Assembly (NCBI GenBank): GCA_027924585.1
Contig: BSBM01000442.1
Span: forward strand, 372,001-436,000
DNA from: Larix kaempferi
Taxonomy: Eukaryota; Streptophyta; Pinopsida; Pinales; Pinaceae
DNA length: 64,000 nucleotides
Direction: 5' to 3'
This document shows, in pieces, positions 45,656 through 58,265 of this stretch. The translations under genes and the position numbers were made by a program. Within the stretch, counting starts at the first letter, position 1. Every line of letters begins with the position of its first letter. The notes under the pieces were generated by a model. The model was not told the DNA's origin. It ran no database searches and worked only from the letters and a program-made list of their open reading frames with translations.

Positions 45656-46084
45656 ATATTCAATATTTGCTCCACGCTCCATAACAATGTGTACAACCAC
45701 TTCTTCCTCCATGGGAAGTGCCCTTGGGCATTGTTCATTTATAATTACAAACAATCAATTAATATTAGTGTATATAAAAAATATTGACAGGGTAGAAACA
45801 TTTACAAATACAATCAATATAAATACATATAATAAATAACTTATTACAAGGGGACATTATTCATGTTGGCATTAGTTAATATTATTGGCATTGATGTCAA
45901 CATGAAGACAATGATTGATGTCGACATGAAGACATTGGACAAGGTTGTACAAGTTTGTTGGAAGTTGTTGGCATTAATACAAGATCGTCAATAGCATGGG
46001 AATGAAGAGTTTGTGTACCAAGAAGACAAGACCAAGAAGCTAGTGATGAAATTAATGGTGGGGACATATTGACTATGCATGAAA
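45656..46084. other. Unassigned spacer
   Basis: Contains a small imperfect repeat (gatgtcaacatgaagacaatg / gatgtcgacatgaagacattg near 45893-45937). No gene recognised. Confidence 0.4.
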
Positions 46085-48738
46085 TTTATGATGTTTGGTT
46101 CACAAGGTTGTAACTATAAAAATATCAATTTGGCATACCTAAGGCTACCTAAGGAATCTTTTGTTGAGGAAAAATTGAGTGCATGGGTGTGTTTTATGGT
46201 ATAAGGAATACATGTGTCAATTTATATCCCAATCCAATCAATTATGTGCATTTAGCGTGGATTTTTGTGACCTAGGCATGCATTTCCTGTAGGTCACTGT
46301 CTAAAAGTAGAATTTGACCATTTGAGGAAAAACAATGTGCATTTTCTTGACCACAACGGGAATTTGGAATTGCAATAAAATTCCTTGAGTAAAAACATGT
46401 CTAATTATATTGATTAGATCTCTTGGATTGCATTATTAAGATCTTGGCAGGCATAACTGTGAGACAGATTGCTACTAGCCCTACAAACCTAGAATTAGAC
46501 CATTCTATGTATTTGGATGCCTTTTTTTCTGCAAATGGCATGCATTCTAATTTAAGGAAATATTGACATATAATGAAATAAAATCTATTAATTTTGTTGG
46601 AACCATTGGCATGAATCCATTTGCATCGGGCATGCATTTTTGTTTCACAAGGATGGAACTATAACAAGATCAATTTGGCATACCTTAGGCTACCTAAGCA
46701 AGCTTTAGTTGAGTAAACTTGAGTACAGGGGTGTGTGTTATGGTATAAGGAATACATGTGTCAAGTTCTATCCCAATCCAATCAAATATGTGCATTTAGC
46801 ATGCATTTTTGTGACATGGGCATTCATTTTCTGTAGGTCACTATCTCAAGGCAGAATTTGACCATTTCAGGAAATCAACGTGCATTTTCTTGACCAAATC
46901 GGGAATTTGGAATTTCAATAACATTACTTGAGTAAAACAAAGTCTAATTAGATTGATTAGAGCTATTTTATTTCATTCTTAAGTTCTTGGCGGGCATAAT
47001 TGTGAGACAAATTGCTACTAGCCATACAAACCCAGAACTAGACCACTCTATGACTTTGGTTGCCATTTTTCTGCAAATTACATGCATTTTGAGTTAAGGA
47101 AATATTGACAATAATATCTATTAATGTTGTTGGAACCATTGGCATGATTCCATTTACAACGGGTGTGCATTTTTTTTTCGCAAGGTTGGAACTATAACAA
47201 GATCAATTTGGCAGACCTTAGGCTACCTAAGCAAACATCAGTTGAGGAAACTTCAGTACAGGGGTGTGTGTTATGGTCTAAGGAATACATATCTGAATTT
47301 ATATCCCAATCCAATCAAATATGTGCATTTAGAGTGCATTTTGGTGACCTAGGCGTGCATTTCATGTAGGTCACTATCTCAAGGAAGAATTTGACCATTT
47401 GAGGAAAATGGCATGCATTTTCTTGACCAAAATGGTCATGGAATTGAAATAACATTCCTTGAGTAAAAACAAGTATAATGAGATTGATTATAGCTCTTGG
47501 ATTGCATTCTTAAGCTCTCGGCGGGCATAATTGTGAGACGGATTGCTACTAGCCCTACAAACCCAGAGTTAGACCATTCTATGACGTTGGATTCCATTTT
47601 TCTGCAAATGGCATGCATTATGAGTTAAGGAAATATTGACATATAATGAAATAATATCTATTAATCTAGTTGGAACTATTGGCATGACTCCATTTGCATC
47701 GGGTATGCATTTTTGGTTCACAAGGTTGTAACTATAAAAAGATCAATTTGGTAGACCGAAGGCTACCTAAGGAAGTTTTAGTTGAGGAAAAATTTAGTAC
47801 AAGTGAGTGTGTTATGGTCTAAGGAATACATGTGTCAAGTTCTATCCCAATCCAATCAATTATGTGCATTTAGAGTGCACTTTGGTGACCTGGGCGTGCA
47901 TTTCCTGTAGGTCACTGTTTAAAGGAAGAATTTGACCATTTGAGGAAATCAGCGTGCATTTTCTTGACCATAGCTGGCATTTGGAATTGGAATAACATAC
48001 TTGAGTAAAAACAATACTAATGAGATTTATTAGATATCTTGGCTTGCATTCATAAGCTCTTGGTGATCATAATTGTGAGATAGATTGCTACTAGCTCTAC
48101 AAACACAGAGTTAGACCATTCTATGACTTTGGCTGCCATTTTTATGCAAATGGAATGCATTATGAGTTAATGAAATGTTTACATATAATGTAATAATATC
48201 TATTAATCCTTTTGGAACCATCCGCATGACTCCATTTACATCAGGAATTCATTTTTGTTTCACAAGGATGGAACTCTAACAAGATCAATTTGGTAGACCT
48301 AAGCCTACCTAAGGAAGCTTCAGTTCAGGAAACTTAAGTACAAGGTTGTGTGTTGTGGTATAAGGAATACATGTGTCAATTTATATCCCAATCCAATCAA
48401 ATATGTGCATTTAGCATGCATTTTTGTGACATGGGCGTGCATTTCCTGTAGGTCACCATCTCAAGGAAGAATTTGACCATTTTAGGAAATCGATGTGCAT
48501 TTTCTTGACCATGGCGAGCATTTGGAATTGTAATAACATTCCTTAACTAAAAACAAGTCTAATGAGATTTATTAGATCTCTTGGCTTGCATTCTTAAGCT
48601 CTTGGTGGGCATAATTGTGAGACAGGTTGCTACTATCCCTACAAACCCAGAATTAGACCATTATATGACTTTGGCTGCCATTTTTATGCAAATTACATTC
48701 ATTCTAAGTTAAGGAAAGGTTGACATATAATGAAATAA
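46085..48738 (+). repeat. Satellite array, unit about 540 bp
   Basis: Five tandem units. The landmark ca/gcaaggatggaactat recurs at 46101, 46646, 47179, 47719 and 48261, giving periods of 545, 533, 540 and 542. Each unit carries several tgcattt/gtgcat words, cccaatccaatca, aggtcact, attgtgagacagattgctacta and agaccattctatgactttgg. Units differ at perhaps 10-15% by eye. T2 interrupts the fifth unit at 48739 and the array resumes at 55720. No ORF is conserved between units. Confidence 0.92.
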
Positions 48739-49392
48739 TGTTAAATTTTCATAATTTACTTCAATCTGATCTAGGATCGTAACTGAGAGAACAACATGTA
48801 CAGCAAATCTACAGCATATCAACCATGGACATAATAATGCAAGCACACAAGAGACACAGAGTTTACTTGGGGAAAACCATAAAGGTGAAAAACCCCAATA
48901 ACTTCCTTAGAGATAGATAGAGCAATGATACAACCAGAATACAAGAGATAGTCTTCTCCTAGTAGCAGAGCCTCCTCCTGCACAAGTGCGCCACTCTCCC
49001 AAGTGTGAGTGCGAGAATAGAATGTGTAAAATGAGAGAGACACACTCTCTATTTATACACTAACTTGACTTGACCTTTACTCAACTAGGTCGGCCTCAAC
49101 TTAACCACTTAACATAATGTTGACTGGGCCGACCCCCACTAGGGTGGTCTAATAACCCTTTGACCCACATGGCCGACCCCCAATAGGGTGGTCTAATAAC
49201 CCTTTGACCCACGTGACTTATGCAGGGCCGACCCCAACAAGGTGGTCTAATAACCCATCAAGTATAAGTTACGACACTTACAATATAAATGACAACACTT
49301 TCGTATAGAGGAATAATAACATCTCTATAGGAATACAATATATATATATATATATGTGTGAAATACATTCCGAAGTTACATATACATCAACA
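48739..49392 (-). repeat. T2 3' LTR
   Basis: Minus-strand TGTTGATGTATATG...AATTTAACA. It shares its first 30 bases and several inner blocks with T1, and has three copies of a unit of about 54 bp (ggtcggc...gggtggtctaataaccc) at 49125-49255 where T1 has one. TATA box on the minus strand at 49050-49057. Confidence 0.93.
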
Positions 49393-49401
49393 CTCCCTCT
49401 T
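49393..49401 (-). other. T2 polypurine tract
   Basis: Plus-strand CTCCCTCTT, i.e. AAGAGGGAG on the element strand, adjoining the 3' LTR exactly as in T1. Confidence 0.88.
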
Positions 49402-49639
49402 AACTAGGAAGATATTTCTCGACATAGGTCTTCTAGTACAAGTCTTCTTCTCTGGATCATCATCAGCGAATCATCATCATCGTCACTATTGCTGCTATCT
49501 CAATCAATCTCTAAATCTACTCGTCATAGGAAGTTCTACAGAGCCAATCCTTTTTCATACTGGATGTAGGCCCACCACCTGCAGGTCTTCATCATCTGTG
49601 CGAATGGTCTAATAGAGGTGGCCTCTCAAGACTAATTTT

Positions 49640-50760
49640 ATGTGTGGATGCAATACCGGAAAGAGTATCCCAGGAACATTTATGTGCCTAAGCACGACCG
49701 GAAATATCTCCCAAGACTGATTACATGCATCTCCTCCACAATACCTTTAAAGAGCATCCCAGAAACATTTATGTGTTGTGGCACGACCAACACGATCTCT
49801 AAAGAGCATCCCAGGACTTATTATGAGCACACATCTCAACCTCTCGGATCTGCAGGACCGATTACATGTGGATAGACAAAACCTTTAAAGAGCATCCCAG
49901 GAAAATTTATGTACCACAGCACGACCGGCAAGATCTCTAAAGAGCATCCCAGGACTAATTACGAGCACACAGCTCAACCTCTCGGATCTCCAAGACTGAT
50001 TACATGTCTCTGTAGTAATACCTCATCCCAGGACTGATTACGAGCACATAGCTCAACCTATCGGATATCTGAGGACTGATTACATACTACATAGCAATAC
50101 CGGAAAGAGTATCCCAGGAACATTTATGTGCCGCAGCACGACTGGCAAGATCTCCCGGGACTGATTACATGCTATTTGCACAACCTGCCACATATCATCT
50201 CTGACCTCCAAGTATCAACCTGATACTCATGATCCAACGGATCATCATCGTAGAAAGCATCATCCTGATGCTCATGATCACACTGATCATCATCACTATA
50301 TCATCTTGATACATATCATCTGGAGCAACACCCTGAAGCTCGTCATCATGATCATCCTGATCATACAATGCATCCACCTGATGCATACCAAGTATCTACC
50401 TGATACATATCATGATACATGATCCACCTGATCATACAGTGTATCCACCTGATACAAATACAAATACATGATACATATCAACATACATGATCTACCTAAT
50501 CATACAATGTATCCACTTGATACATATACAAATACATGGTCCAAGCATCCGACATGATGCATATACAAAATACATACAAATGATCCAACCGATCATATCC
50601 AGCATCCAACATGATGCGTACATACATATACATATAAATGATCCAACTAATCATATCCAGCATCCAACATGATGCGTACATACATATACATATAAATGAT
50701 CCAACTGATCATACAAAGCAGAAACTAGAACATCATCCCGATGCTCATCATCTAGCGCTT
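49640..50760 (-). repeat. T2 3' repeat arrays (counterparts of T1 arrays A and B)
   Basis: At 49640-50170 repeats with agcatcccagga, acgagcacacagctcaacctctcgga and gattacatg correspond to T1 array B. At 50195-50760 repeats with gatccaactgatcatatccagcatccaacatgatgcgtac correspond to T1 array A (three clear units of about 51 bp). Order and orientation match T1, with different copy numbers. Confidence 0.85.
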
Positions 50761-50826
50761 GCATCCACAGCAATGTGAAGGATCCTCCTTCCAATATGCT
50801 TGCAATGGCTTCAGCAAATGTGTCCA

Positions 50827-51995
50827 TCACTTCTTCCTCGAAGTGTCGTCGATCTGAAGAGCACCAAGCCTCTCTCTGAAGTACTCAAACTTCACTCTGG
50901 CTAGTGGCTTCGTCAGCACATCTGCAATCTGCTCGTCCGTCACAACATACAGGAGCTTCACCGCTCCTCTCTGTACCATATCCCTGATATAGTGATATTT
51001 AATCTCTATGGGTTTCAACCTGTCGTGGAACACCAGTTTCTTAGACAGCTTCACACAACTCTGGTTGTCACAAAAGATACCAGTAGCCTCCAGCGAGAGA
51101 TCAAATAACTCACACAGTAGCTTCCATAGCCATACTGCCTCACAACTAGCTGAACAGGCTGCAACATACTCTACCTCAGCTGTACTCAGTGCTACGCAGG
51201 ACTGCTTCCTACTAAACCAAGAGATCACACTTGATCCCATACTGAAGCAGCACCCAGAAGTGCTCTTCTTATCTGCAGCACTTCCTGCCCAATCTGAATC
51301 AACATAACCCTGCAAGTTAAACTTTTGATTCGCATCATACTTGAGCCCATAATCAACTGTACCCTTAAGGTACCTCAGAATATGCTTTACAGCAACTAGG
51401 TGAACATCTCTCAGATCTGTCAGGAACTGGCTCAATGTGTTCAACACAAAGCAAATATCTGGTCTCGTGTTCGTCAGGTACATAGAGGACCCAATCATCT
51501 GACGATACATCGTGACATCAACCAGATCAGATGAAGCATCACACAGAAGCTTTAGGTTCGATGCCATAGATGTGGCCATAGCCTTGCAGTCCATCATCCC
51601 GAACCTCTTCAGGATCTCTACTGCATACTTCCCTTGTCCAAGGAAGATTCCATCTGCACTCTACCACACCTCCATACCTAGAAAGTGGTGCATCATACCC
51701 AAGTTCTGCACATATATGACTCCCTATCATGTGTCTCAGAACCAAGTGGTTTCTCCACATACACTTCTTCTTCAACTACACCATTCAAGAAAGCTGTCTT
51801 GAAATCCATCTAGTGTATCTTCTATTTCATCACTTTTATATTTCTCTATGCTGCCATCTGCAGCATGCTTGATCTTGATAGATCCATATGGAAGTCATAA
51901 CAAACTTCCCTTCAGGTCTTGGGACTACTTCCCAAACATCATTCTTCATGATCGACGGATCATGGCATTCTTCCCATATCCTGGGAACTTCAATA
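50827..51995 (-). pseudogene. T2 pol remnant (RT pieces and RNase H)
   Basis: 51597-50827 is open for 256 codons and nearly identical in sense to the T1 C-terminus: SMYRQMIG-type connection, RNase H with D (YVDSDWAG), E (STAEVEY), D (FCDNQS), and the same end (IDDTSRKK). Upstream, 51995-51600 holds short RT blocks (SIMKNDVWEVVPRPEGK, KTAFLNGVVEEEVYVE, MMHHFLGMEVW, ILKRF) with pieces missing between them, including the YLDD region. So RT has at least two internal deletions and everything before it is gone. Confidence 0.9.
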
Positions 51996-53599
51996 TCTTC
52001 AATAGATAATTTTGTTGCTGAACAAATGTTGTAGTTTTTCTTTTGTAGGTGATGGCATACGATCTTTCCTACACAACAAGTTAAATTGCATGATTAGAAA
52101 ACATCTCATAGTTTTCAGAACAAATTCTTACACATAAAGAAATATGTCATACAGTCATGCAATTATCTTAGCCAATTCTTCAATACAACATTTATCCATA
52201 TCCCGTAACTTTCTAGATGCCTTCCAATCTCTACCAGAACATTGTTAAGAGTGTGCACAACTCCCAACATGTCAACAAAGAGGTTTCATTCTAGATAAGT
52301 AGCAATGGAATGTTGTATAGTGCCATAGGCCACTTACCCATGCATATTAGTAGTATATTGTTCATCAATGCAACTATTCTAATATGCATAATACACAACC
52401 TAATTCTAGGAACATCAGTATATACATTATTGAATAGTATTATTTAAACAATAAAATATGCAAGTAATGATGATTCAAATACTTATCTTTGTTTGTTTGT
52501 TGGGTTGACTCCCTCTCAGTCTTTGCTTCTTTTCTGCAACTTCATTCTTATGTGGATTGTGAGAAGTGGTCAACTCCCTCTGAATATCTGCATCCTTGCA
52601 TAAACTACTGAAGTGTGCTCCTTTGCTTTCTTGCAGGAACAACTGAAGTGTGCTCCCTCTTGATCATTGCTTCCTGGATTACCTTTCCTTGAACTTACAT
52701 CCATCCTTAATCACTATGCATGCTTATTAGTATCATCATTGTGTTATCCTTGAGGTCTCATACATAATCACACATTTATTAGTATAATCTTAATACTATC
52801 AAAACACAATAATCTTAAACATGTATATTCATGATCATTCACAGATAATAAACATTAGTATTCAAGGTTTCAGGGAAGTCTTCTTTTACTCATACATATT
52901 CTTATTTGATCATAGGACTCTTCTAGTTAGTTGAATCATCAATCAAGATAAGAAATATAATATGCATAAAACCCATGATTATTCAAACCTATACCTTCAT
53001 GATTCTTCTGGTTAGTCATATCATCAATTATGGTAAGAAACATAATATGCATACGACCATGATTATTCAAACCTATGACTTCATGAATAATCATTATCAA
53101 AAACACAACAGTATAAGATCCTAACACAAGGTAGGATTCTAGCTTGATATAGGAAAAACATACATGGATTAGCATGCTAGCTAGTTATGTCTAACATACC
53201 CGCATAATGTCTTCTGGTTCTCTTCAGTGACTTGTGCTAGTAACCTGCATGTGTCATAAGTTAACCATTGTAGAACCAAGTTATACATACCTCGAAAGTA
53301 GATCTTCTATGTGATCCATGACAATGGATGAATCTTTGTCTTCATGTCACCATGAGCATATGTTCTTGAAGTAGAACATGATTTGACTTTCTTGGTGTAC
53401 CTTTTGTGTTAGCAAACAACATAAACCTCATACAACATCACAATGCATTAGTACAATCATAAGTGTCAAAACCTTAATCAATGAATATCTTCTATTAAGG
53501 TAATACGACAAGTCTAGTAATTAATCAAGATTGTACTATAATGATATGAATACAAACATATCATAAACTTAATCATGAACAGAATTCGAAACATACATG
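51996..53599. other. Non-pol sequence inside T2
   Basis: About 1.6 kb between the pol remnant and the leader where T1 has gag, protease and integrase. No similarity to T1 seen. Contains a duplicated segment (about 52950-53090; catgattattcaaacctat repeated about 81 bp apart) and two copies of aactgaagtgtgctcc near 52600-52650. No long ORF. Could be captured genomic sequence or an extremely decayed filler. Confidence 0.5.
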
Positions 53600-55061
53600 T
53601 AATCCATACCTGTCAAGATTGCTTGTAATCTTCTTATGGAAGGCCTTAGCCTCATCTCCCTCTGAAACAGAAACTTCTTCACTTATGCAGGTGACCAATC
53701 CATCCTCTTCTAGGATTAACCCAATCCACCTGATTTGCAGGACCTGGATCTGGAGCTGTAATAAGGTTTGTCATAGAAACCCCAAAAATTCAAACTTTGA
53801 ATTTCAAACTTTCGAAAGCATAGAAATATGCACCTTGATGAGCTGATCAAGCTGGTATATTCAAAATTTGAAAACTGCAAAGTTTCACTCCTCAATTTTT
53901 CCTTTGAAACTTTCGGATTCACTGGACGTGACCTCGAACTAGGGTTTGATGAAGCCCACTCTTCTACCCAATCAAAAGTTTTGATCCAAAGCTCTAAGCT
54001 TCTATTTTTATGAGGAGCTTCCGGCCATGGTTACAGATTTCAAAAATTTCCATTTTTGCAGAAGCCCTCATTTTTCACTTTTCTGATCAAAATCCCGAAC
54101 TAGGGTCTGATCAAGCCCGACCTTCTGCCCAACCAAAAATTCTGATCTTGGTCTCTAAATTTTGATTTTGATGAGTAGCATTCAGCCTTGGTCTCTGATT
54201 ACAAAAATTCCAACTTTCTCTGAAGCCCTAAATTTCGGAAGCCATGAATGAAGGTGCTCAAAAATAATTCTAATTTGACAGAAATATGTACCTGATTGTT
54301 TTTTATGTAACTTCGAACTTTTTGATCCACAGGGTCTGAAAAATTTTCTTGAGATAGCCCGACCTATTATCTTTCCATCCCGACAGGTCTGACCTCAATT
54401 GGATTCTTTGAGAGAGAGTTATGCCAAGTGTCGCAACGTGACCTGTTTATGGGATAATATAGGAGAGCAAACTTGTACGGTGTGCCACGTGTCACTGGTT
54501 CAACTTCGGCCTCAAAAACAAATTATTGAGATATCCTGAACTATTATATTTCCATCCCGACAGGTCTAACCTCAAATGGATTCTCTATGAGAGAGTTATG
54601 CCAAGTGTTGCAACGTGACCTGTTTATGGGATAATACAGGAGAGCAAACTTGTACGGTATGCCACGTGTCACTGTTTCAACTTCGGCCTCTGAAACATTT
54701 TCTTGAGATATTATAGTCTGTGTACTACCTGTCACTTTTTACGAAATTTCATTTGGAGCTTCCTATCCCAAGTTATGACCTTTTTCCAAAGGTCACCGGA
54801 TTTTGACTCAGATATGGAAGAGGCAGAAACCCTATATTGTACAGATCATAAATCACAAAGTACAGCGAATTAGAGGTTTTCCTTTGGAGACAAGGTACAT
54901 GTGGATCTGATCTTCGACCTGTAAAATTTTCAGATCCAAAAACTTCGCTGAAACGGATTTAAAGTGAAAGTGCTACGATGACTGGTTTTTGCTATATCAA
55001 GCCCTAGCATCGTAAGTGCAACAAGTGTCATACATGCCATATCATGCCTTCTTTCAGGCTA
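53600..55061 (-). other. T2 leader with 178-bp tandem duplication
   Basis: Parts at about 53850-54010 match the T1 leader (tagagctttggatc, ttttggytgggtaga, caaaccctaat). A segment of about 178 bp is duplicated at 54341-54519 and 54520-54697, with a third start after it. Each copy carries gccacgtgtcac, a CACGTG G-box of the ABRE type. Confidence 0.75.
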
Positions 55062-55073
55062 GCTCTGATACCA
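55062..55073 (-). other. T2 primer-binding site
   Basis: Plus-strand GCTCTGATACCA, i.e. TGGTATCAGAGC on the element strand, adjoining the 5' LTR; identical to T1. Confidence 0.93.
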
Positions 55074-55719
55074 TGTTAAATTTTCAGAATTTACTTCAAT
55101 CTATTCTAGGATCTTAACTGAGAGAACAACATGTACAGCAAATATACAGCATATCAACCATTGACATAATAATGCAAGCACACAAGAGACACAGAGTTTA
55201 CTTGGGGAAAACCATAAAGGTGAAAAACCCCAATAAATTCCTCAGAGATAGATAGAGCAATGATACAACCAGAATACAAGAGATAGTCTTCTCCTAGTAG
55301 CAGAGCCTCCTCCTCCACAAGTGCGCCACTCTCCCAAGTGTGAGTGCGAGAATAGAATGTGTAAAATGAGAGAGAGACACTCTCTATTTATACACTAACT
55401 TGACTTGACCTTTACTCAACTAGGTCGGCCTCAACTTAACCACTTAACATAATGTTGACTGGGATGACCCCCACTAGGGTGGTCTAATAACCCTTTGACC
55501 CACATGTCCGACCCCCAATAGGGTGGTCTAATAACCCTTTGACCCACATGACTTATAAAGGGCCGACCCCAACAAGGTGGTCTAATAACCCATCAAGTAT
55601 AAGTTACGACACTTACAATATAAATGACGACACTTTCGTATAGAGGAATAATAACATCTCTATAGGAATACAATATATATATATATGAAATACATTCCAA
55701 AGTTACATATACATCGATA
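55074..55719 (-). repeat. T2 5' LTR
   Basis: 646 bp partner of 48739-49392, including the three 54-bp repeats (about 55460-55590) and the TATA box (55385-55392). Outer terminus mutated from TGTT to TATC. Confidence 0.93.
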
Positions 55720-55795
55720 AATAATATCTATTAATCTCATTGGAACCATTGGCATGACTCAATTTGCATCAGGCGTGCATTTTTTGTAAATATAG
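55720..55795 (+). repeat. Satellite unit remnant right of T2
   Basis: Begins with the aataa target duplication and continues tatctattaatctcattggaaccattggcatgact, the satellite sequence expected after 48738. It breaks off at the gtgcatttttt landmark near 55785. Confidence 0.85.
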
Positions 55796-57044
55796 TGATG
55801 AAACAAATCACTTGTGCATTCAATATTCTAAGGACGAACAATCATCCTTATGAAACATACTGAAGGGGACCAAATGGATAATGAAGTATCCATTGTCTTG
55901 AACTAAATGGAAAAAAATAAATACCTCATGTAACCATAAAAAGATACCTATTCCAAAGAACGGAAATATTATATTAGGTCGATCCCAAAACGGACCTAAT
56001 GAACAGTTGTGAGCAAAAGACAATTAGGTCGGCCCTAATTGAGTAAGAAGGCATATAAAAAAGAGACACAAAAGTTCTTTTAGAAGTTTCCTTTTTCTTG
56101 AATGTGAGAGTGTCTTGGGTGTGAGATTGCAGTATGAAGAAGTCTAGAAGGACCAAAATGTGATAAAGAGGACTCGGAATGAACAACATTGGTCAAGGGT
56201 GATCAGTAGGTTGATCCAAAGAGAACAAGTACACTTTGGTACTTGTGGAAGAGGTTTGACATCCCTGTGGTTATTTTCTTGAAGAAATATTGTTTGATAT
56301 TGCTTTCCGCAGGGATTCAAGATGGGACACGTTAATGTAGTAGATGTACTTGAGCTTGTATGACAAAGGGGATGAATGTGAGGAATAACCAAAAGTCTTT
56401 CAAGGTTTGAAATATTTCATGGATGAACAATTTGTGAAGGATGACCTGGTATACAACTGTCCATCCTTGTTTGAAGTGTCCTACTAGTAATGACATATTT
56501 TGAAAGAGTTGAATACTATTAGTGACCAAGACAAATTTGCATACCTAAGGACAAAGTTTGTGTTATTAAGAAATCGGTTTGAGAGGATAGTCTTGTAACT
56601 CTCAGTTGAACAAAGCTATTGAAGTATGAGGTGTACATTTTGAAGCAAAAAATTGTTGTTTTGAGGACCATTAAACTATGATCTTAGTGATGCAGAGAAA
56701 TAAATTCAAGAAAGAATTTGTCATTTATGCTAGGAGCTGAGAAGAAGAATATTGTGAGTTCCTACACTTCTCTGTTGACAAATTGGATCTTGTTTGCAAG
56801 ATGGCACTTGCATTTGAGGATTCATGCCCTCACATATTAGTTGGACCCGAGAACTACAAGCTAGGTATTACAGTTGAGAGTTGGATATCTCGTCATTCAG
56901 TTGGAGCTGAATAAACTTGAATATTGTTGTATTCTCCTAGATTGTGTATTCTGAGTAGCATCAATGTAACATATTGAACATTCTAGATATATCTGTCATG
57001 TACTCTCTTATTGTTGGTGTTTACTTCTATTGATAAGTTCTAAT
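55796..57044. other. Unassigned sequence
   Basis: No recognisable ORF. aattaggtcggccctaattgag near 56020 and a TATA-like gcatataaaaaagaga near 56050 hint at an LTR promoter, but no partner LTR, primer site or purine tract was found. Confidence 0.35.
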
Positions 57045-58265
57045 TAGAGTTTAAGGAGTTAAGATTTAAGGGGTAATTAAGGGTTAGGTATACATGTACT
57101 TAATTGTTTATGAGTTTATATGGGTCCAAGGACTAAGGGATTAGGGCTCATAGGTTTAAGGGGTAATTAAGGATCAAGGGATAAGGGTACTTAATGGTTT
57201 AGGGGTTTATAAGGGATCAAGGGCTAATTGATTAGGGGTTAATAGGTTATTGGTCATCCAATGGTTAAGGGAACATAGGATTTTCTATTGTATATGGAGC
57301 ATCTAGATGAGGTGAGAGGGAGAATCAAATACAACAAATCAATGATGAAGCTTGTGCAATTTATCATGATGTTTATGAATAAGTTGAAAAAATATCATAA
57401 AATTATTACTTTTCCTGACATATAGAAAGAGAGAGAATTTATGATATATATAGTCACAACCAGCAAAAACAACCTATTCTTATTTCTCCATCATCATTAT
57501 GTCATATTCTTTCTAGATTTTACTTGGAGACCACAAGTTTTAAGTGAATGACAATTTTCCATCAATTTGGAGACCACCGTTTAATTTATAAGGGGTTGAG
57601 AGCTGAGGGATTAGGGATTAACGCATTAATGGTCCAATGGTAATGGGTTATATGTTAAGGGATTAATATTTAATGGGTAATTAAGGGTCAAGGAATAAGG
57701 GTACTTAATGGTTTAGTGGTTTATAAAGGGTCAGGGGCTAAGGGATTAGGGGTTAACATGTTATTATCCATACAAGGGTTAGGGCTACTTAGGAGTTTGA
57801 ATTGTATATGGAGCATCCAACTTAGGTTAGAGGGAGAAACAAAGATAACCAATAAATGTTGAAGCTTGTGCAATTTATCAAGATGTTTATGAATATGTTG
57901 AAAAAATATCGAAAAAAATGTTACTTTTCTTGAAATGTAGAAAGAGAGACACTTTATGATATATATAGTCACAACCAACAAAAAAATCCTATTTTTATTC
58001 CACCTTCATCATTATGTCATATTATTTCATGAGTTCACTTGGTGATCATGAATTTTAAGTCGATGGAAAATTTCCCACAACTTGGATACCACAATTTTAT
58101 TAAGGGGTTGAGAGCTTATATAGCCCTTTGATACCTAACCCTTAACCCACCCCTAACCTATATACTATTAACCTCTGACCCTTTAATCCCTAACCCCTAA
58201 CCTCTTAGACCCCATCCCCCTAATCCTTAACACCTAAACCCCATTCCCCCTAAGCCATTAAACCC
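57045..58265. repeat. Degenerate telomere-like repeats in a duplicated 515-bp unit
   Basis: G-rich blocks at 57045-57265 and 57585-57780 consist of ttaaggg/ttaggggtt/ggtttagggg words related to the plant telomere repeat TTTAGGG. Each is followed by a matching AT-rich block (landmark cttgtgcaatttatca at 57351 and 57866, period 515). A C-rich block at 58120-58265 (cctaacccttaaccc, ccctaacccctaacc) has the opposite orientation. Confidence 0.7.

Larger units (their letters stand above)
48739..55719 (-). mobile_element. T2, internally deleted copia element of the T1 family
   Basis: 6981 bp with LTRs 48739-49392 (3', 654 bp) and 55074-55719 (5', 646 bp), target duplication aataa (48734-48738 and 55720-55724), initiator tRNA-Met primer site (55062-55073) and purine tract (49393-49401). 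It keeps the same 3' repeat arrays and leader type as T1 but has lost gag, protease, integrase and most of RT. LTRs differ at roughly 3% by eye, so it is younger than T1. It could only have moved with enzymes from a relative such as T1. The outer end of the 5' LTR has decayed (TGTTGATG to TATCGATG). Confidence 0.94.

Noticed and set aside
52939-53175. 78-codon ORF in T2
   Set aside because: Covers an 81-bp tandem duplication, no recognisable domain.
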